Below are positions 8,421-15,649 of a stretch of 64,000 nucleotides of DNA, piece by piece. The DNA is from PALSA-1006 sp963733265 (GTDB lineage: Bacteria; Pseudomonadota; Gammaproteobacteria; Burkholderiales; Gallionellaceae): the NCBI GenBank assembly GCA_963733265.1, contig CAVTCF010000002.1, positions 124,001-188,000 on the forward strand. Reading direction: 5' to 3'. The stretch's first letter is position 1. Every line of letters begins with the position of its first letter. The position numbers and the translations under genes were made by a program. The notes beneath the pieces are model-generated. The model saw only the letters and a program-made list of their open reading frames with translations, did no database searches and was not told the origin of the DNA.

Positions 8421-8520
8421 TTCGGCCACCCAGTCCACGCACATTCGGCCCCCGATTCCATTAGCATTCGGCCACTGATTCCGCTGTGATTCGGCCACCG
8501 ATTCCGGTGTGATTCGGCCA
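8421..8520 (+). repeat. Five TTCGGCC boxes at 23-bp spacing (istA-proximal end)
   Basis: TTCGGCC starts at 8421, 8444, 8467, 8490 and 8513, exactly 23 bp apart, mostly within TTCGGCCACcgattcc. IS21 elements carry multiple terminal repeats bound by IstA. Confidence 0.85.
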
Positions 8521-8591
8521 CCCCTGGTCAGGGATCGACGCAAGATAATATTCACCTACCATTCGCCCTTTTTTCGGAAAGAGGGACGGAT

Positions 8592-10136
8592 ATGGAGAAG
8601 TTGTCGATGCGTAAAACAAGAGAAATACTACGCCTGAAGTTTGACCTCGATCTGTCGGACCGGCAGATATCAAAAAGCACCCAGGTAGCCAGAAGCACAA
8701 TCAGTGACTACATACGCCGTTTTGCGGTAGCCGGTTTGTCCTGGCCGCTGCCAGTCGACATGACCGAAGTTGATATTAATGCGCGGCTGTTTCCTCCCAA
8801 ATTATTGTCGGTTGATGTCTTGCGAGCATCGCCGAATTGGGATGAGGTGAACCGGGAGATGCGTCGCAAAGGAGTCACCCTTTTCCTGTTGTGGCAAGAG
8901 TACAAAGCAAACCAGCCTGAAGGGTTCAACTACAGCTGGTTCTGCGAAAGCTATCGGAAATGGGCAGGCAAGCTCGATGCCGTGATGCGTCAGGAACATC
9001 CTGCGGGCGAAAAGTGCTTCGTGGACTATTGCGGTAAAACGATGCCGGTTACGGATCGGTACACCGGTGAGATTCTTCAGGTGCAAATCTTCGTCGGCGT
9101 GATGGGGGCGTCCAACTACACCTATGCCGAAGCGACTTTTAGCCAAACCCTGCCGGACTGGATCGGCAGTCACATCCGCATGCTCGACTACTTCGGCGCA
9201 GCCCCGGAAATTCTGGTGCCGGACAACCTCAAGAGCGGTGTCAGCAAAACGTGCCGCTATGAACCGGACACCAATCCGAGCTATCACGACTTTGCCAATC
9301 ATTACTGTATCGCCGTGATTCCTGCGCGCAGCAGAAAGCCGAGGGATAAAGCCAAAGTGGAATGCGGTGTATTGGTGGTGACGCGCTGGATACTGGCCTG
9401 CCTGCGCAATCGCGCGTTCTTTAGCCTGGCGGAACTGAATGAGGCAATTGGAGAGTTGCTTGTGCGTCTTAATCAGCGTCCATTCAAAAAGCTTGCCGAA
9501 TGCAGAGAATCGTTGTTTCGCACCATCGACTATCCGGCAATGCGTTCCCTGCCCGCACAGCGTCATATCTTCAGTGAATGGAAAAAGGTTCGCATGGGGC
9601 TGGACTACCACGTTGATCTGGGTGATGGATATTATTACTCGGCACCCTATAAGCTGATTGGAAAAGAGCTTGACGTTAACTTCAGCGAGTATGTCGTAGA
9701 GATATTCTATCGAGGGCAGCGTGTCGCCAGCCACGCCAGATTGCACTTCGGCAATAAAAAACATTCGACAGAAAAAGCGCACATGCCCGAGGCGCATAGC
9801 AAAATGGCCGAATGGACACCGGAACGCATCGTGAATTGGGGCGCTTCAGTCGGTGTGCACACGAGCAAACTGATCGAAGCGCTGATCAAACGCAAGCCAC
9901 ATCCCCAGCAGGCATTCCGCGCGGCTGCGGGCATTATCCGTCTGGGCAAACACTACGGGAACGAGCGGGTCGAAGCCGCTTGCCGCAGAGCTTGCGCCAC
10001 CAACGCCATCAGCTACACCTCCGTTGATTCCATCCTGAAACACCAGTTGGACAAACAACCGCTGCCGCAAGATATCCCGCAAAGCAGCCTCCCCCTGTTC
10101 CACGACAACATTCGTGGTCCGGGCTATTTCCATTAA
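8592..10136 (+). CDS. istA: IS21-family transposase IstA
   Basis: 514 residues. An N-terminal helix-turn-helix (DLSDRQISKSTQVARSTISDYI) is followed by the DDE integrase core: first D in CFVDYCGKTM, second D in ILVPDNLKSGV, E in KPRDKAKVECGV. A C-terminal beta domain (YYYSAPYKLIGKELDVNFSEYVVEIFYRGQ) is typical of the family. It acts with the ATPase IstB for target selection and strand transfer. ATG with GAGGGACGG just upstream; complete. The second IS21-family element in this window (23926-25482) is a distinct lineage. Confidence 0.95.
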   Translation: MEKLSMRKTREILRLKFDLDLSDRQISKSTQVARSTISDYIRRFAVAGLSWPLPVDMTEVDINARLFPPKLLSVDVLRASPNWDEVNREMRRKGVTLFLLWQEYKANQPEGFNYSWFCESYRKWAGKLDAVMRQEHPAGEKCFVDYCGKTMPVTDRYTGEILQVQIFVGVMGASNYTYAEATFSQTLPDWIGSHIRMLDYFGAAPEILVPDNLKSGVSKTCRYEPDTNPSYHDFANHYCIAVIPARSRKPRDKAKVECGVLVVTRWILACLRNRAFFSLAELNEAIGELLVRLNQRPFKKLAECRESLFRTIDYPAMRSLPAQRHIFSEWKKVRMGLDYHVDLGDGYYYSAPYKLIGKELDVNFSEYVVEIFYRGQRVASHARLHFGNKKHSTEKAHMPEAHSKMAEWTPERIVNWGASVGVHTSKLIEALIKRKPHPQQAFRAAAGIIRLGKHYGNERVEAACRRACATNAISYTSVDSILKHQLDKQPLPQDIPQSSLPLFHDNIRGPGYFH

Positions 10137-10176
10137 TCGTAGCAATCTATTACAACCACTGACAGGAGCATAAACC

Positions 10177-10902
10177 ATGATGCATCACCCCACGCTGGAC
10201 AAATTAAAACAACTGAAACTGACCGGTATGCTGCACGCCTTGCAAGAGCAGGAAGGCATTCCGGATATTCGCACGATGCCATTCGAAGAACGGTTAGGCT
10301 TGATTGTGGATAGAGAAATGACAGAGAGGGACAATCGCCGTATGCAGACCCGTTTGCGCTTGGCAAAACTGAAACAGAATGCGGCGCTGGAAGATATCGA
10401 TTTCAAAACCGCGCGAGGCTTGGACCGTTCGCTGATCATCAAGCTGGCAGATTGCGGATGGGTGAAAGAACACCTGAACGTGCTGATTACCGGTGCGACA
10501 GGTTTAGGTAAAACCTATCTGGCTTGCGCGCTGGCACAGAAAGCCTGCCGTGAAGGATACAGCTCGCATTACATCCGATTGACGCGCCTGTTTCAGGAGT
10601 TGGACACGGGACGCGCCGATGGTCGCTACGCCAGGATGATGCGGCAATTTGCCAAGGCGGATGTTCTCATCCTGGATGAATGGGGACTTGCCGTGCTCAC
10701 CGATCAACACAGGCGCGACCTGCTGGAAATACTGGACGATCGCTACAACCTGCGTGCGACGATCATCACCAGCCAGTTACCCATTGCGCATTGGCATGAA
10801 GCGATAGGGGATCCAACGCTGGCCGATGCCATTCTGGATCGCGTGGTTCACAACGCCTACAAAATCAACCTGAGTGGCAAAACCATGCGCGACAGGCAAT
10901 AA
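10177..10902 (+). CDS. istB: IS21-family helper ATPase IstB
   Basis: 241 residues, AAA+ ATPase related to DnaC. Walker A is GATGLGKTYLACAL; Walker B is VLILDEWGL; the N-terminal helical domain reads LDKLKQLKLTGMLHALQEQ. By family it loads on DNA, bends the target and activates the IstA transpososome. It follows istA after 40 bp with its own ribosome binding site (GACAGGAG). Intact. Confidence 0.95.
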   Translation: MMHHPTLDKLKQLKLTGMLHALQEQEGIPDIRTMPFEERLGLIVDREMTERDNRRMQTRLRLAKLKQNAALEDIDFKTARGLDRSLIIKLADCGWVKEHLNVLITGATGLGKTYLACALAQKACREGYSSHYIRLTRLFQELDTGRADGRYARMMRQFAKADVLILDEWGLAVLTDQHRRDLLEILDDRYNLRATIITSQLPIAHWHEAIGDPTLADAILDRVVHNAYKINLSGKTMRDRQ

Positions 10903-10912
10903 GTTAAATATC

Positions 10913-10958
10913 GTGACAAGTCACTTTATAGGCGACAGGAAAAAGCGTGACTAGTCAC
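10913..10958 (+). promoter_or_regulatory. Paired palindromic operators upstream of the RHH gene
   Basis: GTGACAAGTCAC at 10913-10924 and CGTGACTAGTCACG, a perfect 14-bp palindrome, at 10946-10959. Both precede the ATG at 10980. Ribbon-helix-helix proteins commonly bind short palindromes in their own promoter, so autoregulation is likely. Confidence 0.7.
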
Positions 10959-10979
10959 GTTTAATTAAACGGAGACAAT

Positions 10980-11279
10980 ATGAAAAAAGATACAGCCAAA
11001 GACACATCCATTGAACACGATAAAAAACCGACAACCACGCGCGGAAGACCCGCTACAGGCAAAGCGATGACACCGGCACAGAGGCAACAAGCAAGCAGAG
11101 CAAAACGTCTATCAGAGAAGTTCGAGAGCTTCCCGGCAAAGCAAATAAATATCCTGTTATCGCCACAGGCAACAAAAGCCTTGGACATGCTGACCAGTTA
11201 TCGTGACAAGTCACAAAAAGTACTCATCGAAGAATTACTGATCCATGCGTATGCAAAGCAAAGCAAAGAGATAGAGTGA
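10980..11279 (+). CDS. Ribbon-helix-helix (CopG/Arc-like) passenger protein of the IS21 element
   Basis: 99 residues. A basic, flexible N-terminal half (TTTRGRPATGKAMTPAQRQQASRAKRL) precedes a strand-helix-helix core (KQINILLSPQATKALDMLTSYRDKSQKVLIEELLIHAYAKQ), the shape of an RHH DNA-binding domain. Start ATG with ACGGAG upstream. It lies between istB and the element's right end, so it travels with the IS. GTGAC..GTCAC palindromes stand upstream, in the 3' part of the gene and over the stop codon, suggesting self-repression and possibly control of istAB. Not a standard IS21 component. Confidence 0.75.
   Translation: MKKDTAKDTSIEHDKKPTTTRGRPATGKAMTPAQRQQASRAKRLSEKFESFPAKQINILLSPQATKALDMLTSYRDKSQKVLIEELLIHAYAKQSKEIE
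11203..11214 (+). promoter_or_regulatory. Third GTGACAAGTCAC site, inside the RHH gene
   Basis: Same 12-mer as at 10913-10924, with the preceding ATC also conserved, located in the coding region (S-Y-R-D-K-S codons). Confidence 0.55.
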
Positions 11280-11287
11280 CAAGTCAC
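11276..11287 (+). promoter_or_regulatory. Fourth GTGACAAGTCAC site, overlapping the RHH stop codon
   Basis: The TGA stop (11277-11279) is part of the palindrome. Together the four sites bracket the gene on both sides. Confidence 0.55.
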
Positions 11288-11418
11288 GATAATGAAAAGT
11301 TGATGCCGGTTTCTGAAAACGCTCAGTTGAGAAAATTGACAAAAGACAGGACTAAACTATAAGCTCAAATTCTTGCGTCGCTTCGCTCCGACTGACCCGG
11401 CTGAATGCCGTGGAGTGG

Positions 11419-11451
11419 GTGGCCGAATCATGAGCGGAATCGGTGGCCGAA
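11419..11451 (-). repeat. Two GTGGCCGAA boxes (distal IS21 end)
   Basis: GTGGCCGAA at 11419-11427 and 11443-11451, 24 bp apart; reverse complements of the boxes at the istA-proximal end. Confidence 0.8.
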
Positions 11452-11473
11452 CCGCGTGGAATGCGCAGTGAAA

Positions 11474-11877
11474 CGCTTGATGAGGCATTTAACCAGTTTC
11501 ATAAAGGAGTCGAATCATATTTCCGCCACGTCGCGCAAGTACCGATGATGCGGCCTGAACCGGAAGGCTTAGAAGGAATCGTGGAATTGATTGAAATGGA
11601 ACGTCGCGGGCGGGAATACGAACTTTCGATTTTGCACTGGCCTCCATCAATACCACCCAACTTTGTATTAGTCGTGAAAGATTTGGTTTCGATCAGTCGC
11701 ACAACAATTTCATATAACCAAGCAGCTCTTGATGAACTACAGGCATTGCTTAAAGCAAAACCATCGATGGCTATTTTTGAATTCCGGTTGTGGGCAGAGC
11801 GTGTTTGGCGTAACGGCGAGCTGGAGCGTTCTTCGTCTGGAATGGCTATTTCTAATGCAAGGAATTCTGGCACGTAA
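11474..11877 (+). pseudogene. Interrupted hypothetical gene, 3' part
   Basis: Continuation of the gene begun at 8262. It reads TLDEAFNQFHKGVESYFRHV and ends ...SSSGMAISNARNSGT. A fused start inside the IS (GTG at 11443) could still express it as a 144-residue product. No family recognised. Confidence 0.7.
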
Positions 11878-11943
11878 ATCGAGTTTAAAATGTTCATGTA
11901 ATTTTGTAATAACGGTATGTGCCGTTTAATTAGGATTACTAAT

Positions 11944-12405
11944 ATGCCTCAACCTAGCCAAACAGCGATCACCAAAATTCGCGAGATCGCCGCAACACAA
12001 CTGCAAGATGCTACCGTTTTTTCAGACTTCGAAGCCAAGTTCATTTTAGAGCAAATTGCGCGCATTGAGCAATACGGCGATGACACGCACTTTTCTGAAA
12101 AGCAGATCGTACTGATCGATAAAATCAATGCGGAGAAGGTGCGAGGAGAAGTCGCTGAAGTTATCGAAAAGCTTCCGAATCCAGTATCTATCACGCAACT
12201 GAAAGATATAGAAAAGGAGTTGTTGGTAGATGTCGATTCTTTGTTTTCGGACTACGAGACTGGTTTCATCGCAAATCAACTTGCTCGTATCAAGGAGAGG
12301 GGCGATACCACTGCTTTTTCTACTAAGCAGAGCGCATTGATTGAACGCATCCATGCCGAGAAGGTGCGAGGCGAAAAAGTAGAAAAAACGAAATTCAAAG
12401 CTTAG
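11944..12405 (+). CDS. Hypothetical protein with two ~50-residue internal repeats
   Basis: 153 residues from the ATG at 11944 (AGGA upstream). Two homologous units are obvious: VFSDFEAKFILEQIARIEQY...FSEKQIVLIDKINAEKVRGE (about 21-67) and LFSDYETGFIANQLARIKER...FSTKQSALIERIHAEKVRGE (about 98-143), joined by a linker with VEKLPNPVSITQLKDIEKEL. The repeated F-S-x-K-Q and AEKVRGE strings suggest a duplicated helical module that may bind protein or nucleic acid. No known family recognised. It lies in the mobilization region of the island. Confidence 0.6.
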   Translation: MPQPSQTAITKIREIAATQLQDATVFSDFEAKFILEQIARIEQYGDDTHFSEKQIVLIDKINAEKVRGEVAEVIEKLPNPVSITQLKDIEKELLVDVDSLFSDYETGFIANQLARIKERGDTTAFSTKQSALIERIHAEKVRGEKVEKTKFKA

Positions 12406-12473
12406 GCTAAATCCAGTACGTAATTATTTTCAATCGGGCGGCATTGTTTGCCCATCATTTAAAGGTGAATGTC

Positions 12474-12692
12474 ATGGCTACAAATCTAAACAAGTTACTC
12501 CAGAAACGCCAGCAGTTAGAGCAACAAATTCTGGCTGCGCAACAGAACGAAAAGCGTAAAGCGCGAGTCAAACAAATTGTCATTACTGTACTCGAAAAGC
12601 ATGATCGGCTGTTGCTTGCGACCGATGAAATTTTGCTTGAAAAGCTGGAGGCCGCTTTCTCTGAAATCGAGCAAAGTTTCCTATCCGCATAA
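12474..12692 (+). CDS. Small coiled-coil protein, 72 aa
   Basis: ATG at 12474 with AAAGGTGA 5 bp upstream. The product begins MATNLNKLLQKRQQLEQQIL and is a charged coiled coil over residues 5-35 followed by a second helical segment. It resembles the small TraC/TraD-type relaxosome accessory proteins of mobilizable plasmids in size and composition only. Co-directional with the neighbouring island genes. Function unknown. Confidence 0.55.
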   Translation: MATNLNKLLQKRQQLEQQILAAQQNEKRKARVKQIVITVLEKHDRLLLATDEILLEKLEAAFSEIEQSFLSA

Positions 12693-12883
12693 TGCAGACA
12701 GTTGCAGATTATCTGCATGAGAAGCGGGGAGGGAAAGCGGGACTAGAAGCGAAAAGCCATCCCCGCTACACATCCCCGCTACTCAACATCACATGACAAT
12801 CAAAAGTCACATCAAATGCAAGACAAACGTCAAAGTAAAAAAGCAAAGTCAAAGGCAATCACATCCAGTCAGGACGTACCTTT

Positions 12884-13296
12884 CGCGGCGATGCCGCGCC
12901 AACTAGGGTTGGGCATGGTACTCGTGCCTAGTGGCTCGCTACTGACCTTCTGCTCATGGCAGTCCCCGTCGTGCTTCGCGCTCGGGCAACCCCTTCCGCC
13001 CTGCGGGCGGACTGCGCGTGCCATGCACGCTTGCCCTCGCTGCCGCCGAGGGTTGTCGCTGGACGCGACAATCGAAACCATCCTCATATCGCTCTGCGAT
13101 ATGAGTCCGTTTTCCAGTCGCTTACGCGACTGCTTCGGAAGGGGTTGCCCGAGCGTAAATCACTCGGGGACTGCGGGGCTTCGCCCCCCACTAACCGACC
13201 GTCGCCTTGGGGCGACTGAATCCGCTGGGGCGGATTCTCGCTAAGTGGCTCCCCCCATCATTTGTATTCAGCCATTGGTGGCTGAATACAAATGAT
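12884..13296. repeat. Array of about 14 consecutive hairpins (413 bp, GC-rich)
   Basis: Noncoding. Perfect stems in order include CGCGGC/GCCGCG (12884-12898), CCGCCC/GGGCGG (12996-13010), GCGTGC/GCACGC (13016-13030), CCCTCG/CGAGGG (13034-13052), TGTCGC/GCGACA (13054-13070), CTCATATCGC/GCGATATGAG (13083-13105), CAGTCGC/GCGACTG (13115-13132), CCCGAG/CTCGGG (13148-13168), GGGGC/GCCCC (13175-13187), GTCGCC/GGCGAC (13201-13216), AATCCGC/GCGGATT (13219-13236) and a perfect 18-bp stem at 13257-13296. Loops are mostly 3-5 nt and the stems are unrelated in sequence. The flanks 12693-12883 and 13297-13496 show no gene. Candidate single-strand origin, leading-region or structured RNA. Confidence 0.8.
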
Positions 13297-13496
13297 GCGT
13301 CGGCAAGTCGGCTTTGCCTTTGCCTTGCACTCTAGCTTCTGTGGCACAAGCGCCGCATAGGAATATTTTGATGTCTCAAATTATTTGTGTAGCGCCCCTC
13401 AAAGATGTATGCGGAATTACAACCGCTAATTCGAGTTTTATATACATATGCAATTCTACTTGCGAGTTCGGCATGAACTTTATATTGGAGTTGATA

Positions 13497-13706
13497 ATGA
13501 AAAATGAAATTTTGGTGTTGATGCAAAAGTCGAAAGAGCTGGTGAGTAATGTCCAGCATCGTATAGATGAATTCTGGAAAAAGGAAGACCAATTATATTG
13601 GCTTGACCCAGTTGCTTATTGCCGCCGGACAGATTGGTTTTGGGCAAGAATCTCAATGGTAATTTGCCTTGTAATGATGTTGTCTTTATTTTTATTTGGA
13701 GGCTAA
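13497..13706 (+). CDS. Small membrane protein preceding the coupling protein, 69 aa
   Basis: ATG at 13497 with TTGGAG 6 bp upstream. A helical cytoplasmic part (LMQKSKELVSNVQHRIDEFWKKEDQLYWLDP) is followed by one transmembrane helix (ISMVICLVMMLSLFLFGG) at the extreme C-terminus. The coupling-protein gene starts 3 bp after it, so the two are co-translated. Possibly an accessory subunit of the coupling protein. No family recognised. Confidence 0.6.
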   Translation: MKNEILVLMQKSKELVSNVQHRIDEFWKKEDQLYWLDPVAYCRRTDWFWARISMVICLVMMLSLFLFGG

Positions 13707-13709
13707 GCT

Positions 13710-15434
13710 ATGAACGTTTTTGACGATCCAAATATTGTTGCAGGGCTGTATTGGTTGTACTTGCACGGTTTCATTTACATGATGAATTTAGGTTGGTTGT
13801 CTGCGTTTGGTGTTATGTATTTCAGCCTTGAGCCTGAAAATAAGAATCTTCGTTTCTGGTTCTCAATGCTTGGGATTACATCGATCAGTGCTCCGATACT
13901 ATTCTGTGCAACTTATTTTTCCATTCAACACATTGGCAATGAGGCATTGCCAGTGCCAGTGCCATATTTAGAGAATTGGGCGGGTTTGTTTGCTGTCGGA
14001 ATTATTTCGATGCTGGTATGGTACCGATTAATCCATCCTCGTATTAATGTGATCCTTTCTAAATTTAAGCGTGACACTAATCTTGAGCGTAATCAGAAAA
14101 CAGATGTGCGTGACATTTGGAAAGTTTTACCCAAAGCACTAAAGTTTGATCCACTAAAATTTGTAAATATAAAGAAGGGATTTTTCGTTGGATTGGAAGA
14201 ATCACGGAAGCCTTTATATTTAACTTGTCCTAGTGGTAGCTCGATACCACACACTCAGGTGGTCTCGACTAGCGGGTCGGGGAAGGGTGTATTTATGGGG
14301 TTGATGGCAAGCCAATGCTTGGAGAGAGGAGAAGCAGTTTTCTACTTCGATCCCAAAGGCCCCAAGGGTGATGAGTGGGGGCCGCACGTGTTGTTTGATA
14401 CAGCAAAGCGAACTGGAAAACCATTCCACTATATTAATATCAATCGGCCAAATGGTGCGCAACTGAATCCATGTTTCGGCGCAACTGAAGACGAGATATT
14501 TGAGGCGCTTGAGGGCAGCATGTCCTTAATAGAAACTGGCGGACCGAGTGATTTTTACACAATCGCAGATCGTCACGAGGCACGGATCACGGCTAAGTTG
14601 ATGTCAACGAAAGGACTCAATTTTGCGCAAGCCTACGCTGAACGAAAAGGAAAAATGGATGGCGCAGAAAAATTCGAAGGGAAACTTCGTGAGCTGTCTG
14701 AGATGCCATCTATCAATTCTGTAAATGGTCAGGGTGTCGATTTGGCTAAGGTAATCAACGAAGGGGGTTGCGTATATATTGTTGGAAGCATGCGCAACTC
14801 AATTGTGAAAACAGTGCAGCGCCTCATGTTGATTCGATTGGTTCAACTGGCAGAGCGACGCGACCGCATCAAGGGCGGATTACGCCCAGTAAGTATCACT
14901 CTGGACGAGGCGAAGAGCTTGATTTCTCGTCCTGTATTGGAAAGTATGGCAGCTGCGCGCGACAAAAACATTCACTTAACCATTGCACATCAAAGCCTTG
15001 GTGACTTGCGAGATTGCACGCGTGACCTGAACCCAGATGGTGTTGTGGATGCGATTGTTGAAAACTGTAAATTGAAAGTTTCATACCGTGTGATGAGTCC
15101 AGATACTGCAGAATGGATGGCATCAATGTCAGGAACTGTTCAGGTTGATGACGAGTCACGTAAAGTTACTCGCAACATCGCACAGGCAGAAATTGTATCT
15201 CCAGAGCGCAACATCAAACAAGCTGAGCGATATTATATTGACCAAAATATGCTGTTGAATCTTCCCGCCGGTGTTGCCGTTTTATATGGCGACGGACTGC
15301 CAAAATTCGTATCTATCTGTCCACTCAAAGTGGTTAAGACTGAGCAAGCAGTGAGCGTTGTTACGGTGGATGGCAGTGCAGCTCCATGTGCCGCTGATGA
15401 TATAAATATTGATGATTCCCGCGATCTAATATAA
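13710..15434 (+). CDS. mobB: Type IV coupling protein (TraD/TraG/MobB-like ATPase)
   Basis: 574 residues. Hydrophobic segments cover about 7-36, 46-70 and 88-107, then a soluble ATPase domain. Walker A is VSTSGSGKGVFMGL; Walker B is SITLDEAKSL; a VirD4/TraG-type FYFDPKGPKGDEW string and YRVMSPDTAEWMA near the C-terminus support the family. Such proteins dock the relaxosome to a type IV secretion channel. With a MOB-C relaxase in the same island, the pair matches the CloDF13 mobB-mobC plan. The gene symbol is by analogy. No other secretion genes are present. Confidence 0.8.
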   Translation: MNVFDDPNIVAGLYWLYLHGFIYMMNLGWLSAFGVMYFSLEPENKNLRFWFSMLGITSISAPILFCATYFSIQHIGNEALPVPVPYLENWAGLFAVGIISMLVWYRLIHPRINVILSKFKRDTNLERNQKTDVRDIWKVLPKALKFDPLKFVNIKKGFFVGLEESRKPLYLTCPSGSSIPHTQVVSTSGSGKGVFMGLMASQCLERGEAVFYFDPKGPKGDEWGPHVLFDTAKRTGKPFHYININRPNGAQLNPCFGATEDEIFEALEGSMSLIETGGPSDFYTIADRHEARITAKLMSTKGLNFAQAYAERKGKMDGAEKFEGKLRELSEMPSINSVNGQGVDLAKVINEGGCVYIVGSMRNSIVKTVQRLMLIRLVQLAERRDRIKGGLRPVSITLDEAKSLISRPVLESMAAARDKNIHLTIAHQSLGDLRDCTRDLNPDGVVDAIVENCKLKVSYRVMSPDTAEWMASMSGTVQVDDESRKVTRNIAQAEIVSPERNIKQAERYYIDQNMLLNLPAGVAVLYGDGLPKFVSICPLKVVKTEQAVSVVTVDGSAAPCAADDINIDDSRDLI

Positions 15435-15487
15435 GCACATTGCAAACGTGCATGACCGATCATTCTTAATGAAGGTCAATCTGCAAA

Positions 15488-15523
15488 ATGGGGTAGCGGT
15501 TATTATCGCTACCTCATTTTTTT
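15488..15523 (+). terminator. Rho-independent terminator after the coupling-protein gene
   Basis: Stem GGTAGCG-GTTATTAT-CGCTACC, extendable by ATG/CAT with a bulge, followed by seven T. Confidence 0.85.
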
Positions 15524-15598
15524 CTTGTAACGTCTTTACTCCAAGCTACTCCTTATATATAGGCAACGCATTCAAGGCATAAACAAATGAATTCCTTC

Positions 15599-15640
15599 AA
15601 ACTTGATTAAACTTGATTTTTCTAAAACAATCGTTATAAT
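15599..15640 (+). promoter_or_regulatory. Promoter with tandem 10-bp repeat for the Xre gene
   Basis: AAACTTGATT occurs twice head-to-tail (15599-15608, 15609-15618). The second copy contains a -35 box TTGATT (15613-15618), then a 16-bp spacer and a perfect -10 TATAAT (15635-15640). The start codon follows only 9 bp later, so the mRNA would be leaderless or nearly so. The repeats are a likely operator for the Xre protein. Confidence 0.7.
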
Positions 15641-15649
15641 CTTCGACCT

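Larger units (their letters stand above)
8404..11467 (+). mobile_element. IS21-family element with passenger gene (3064 bp)
   Basis: Ends with TG...CA; terminal inverted repeats TGCGTATTCCACG / TGCGCATTCCACG. Flanked by a perfect 6-bp duplication GTGAAA (8398-8403 and 11468-11473), and removal restores an open frame. Internal order: five TTCGGCC boxes, istA, istB, a ribbon-helix-helix gene, two GGCCGAA boxes. The passenger makes it longer than the usual 2.0-2.5 kb. Confidence 0.9.

Noticed and set aside
8421..8520. Second CRISPR-like or iteron-like array (23-bp period)
   Set aside because: Same explanation: terminal repeats of the first IS21 element; no replication initiator gene nearby.
8802..9797. 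331-codon open frame antisense to istA
   Set aside because: Shadow of a conserved transposase gene; no independent signals. The same applies to the 264-codon antisense frame at 24052-24846.
12816..13244. Open frames of 72-142 codons across the hairpin array on both strands
   Set aside because: Composition follows the palindromes, no ribosome binding sites, no recognisable protein; open frames arise from high GC.
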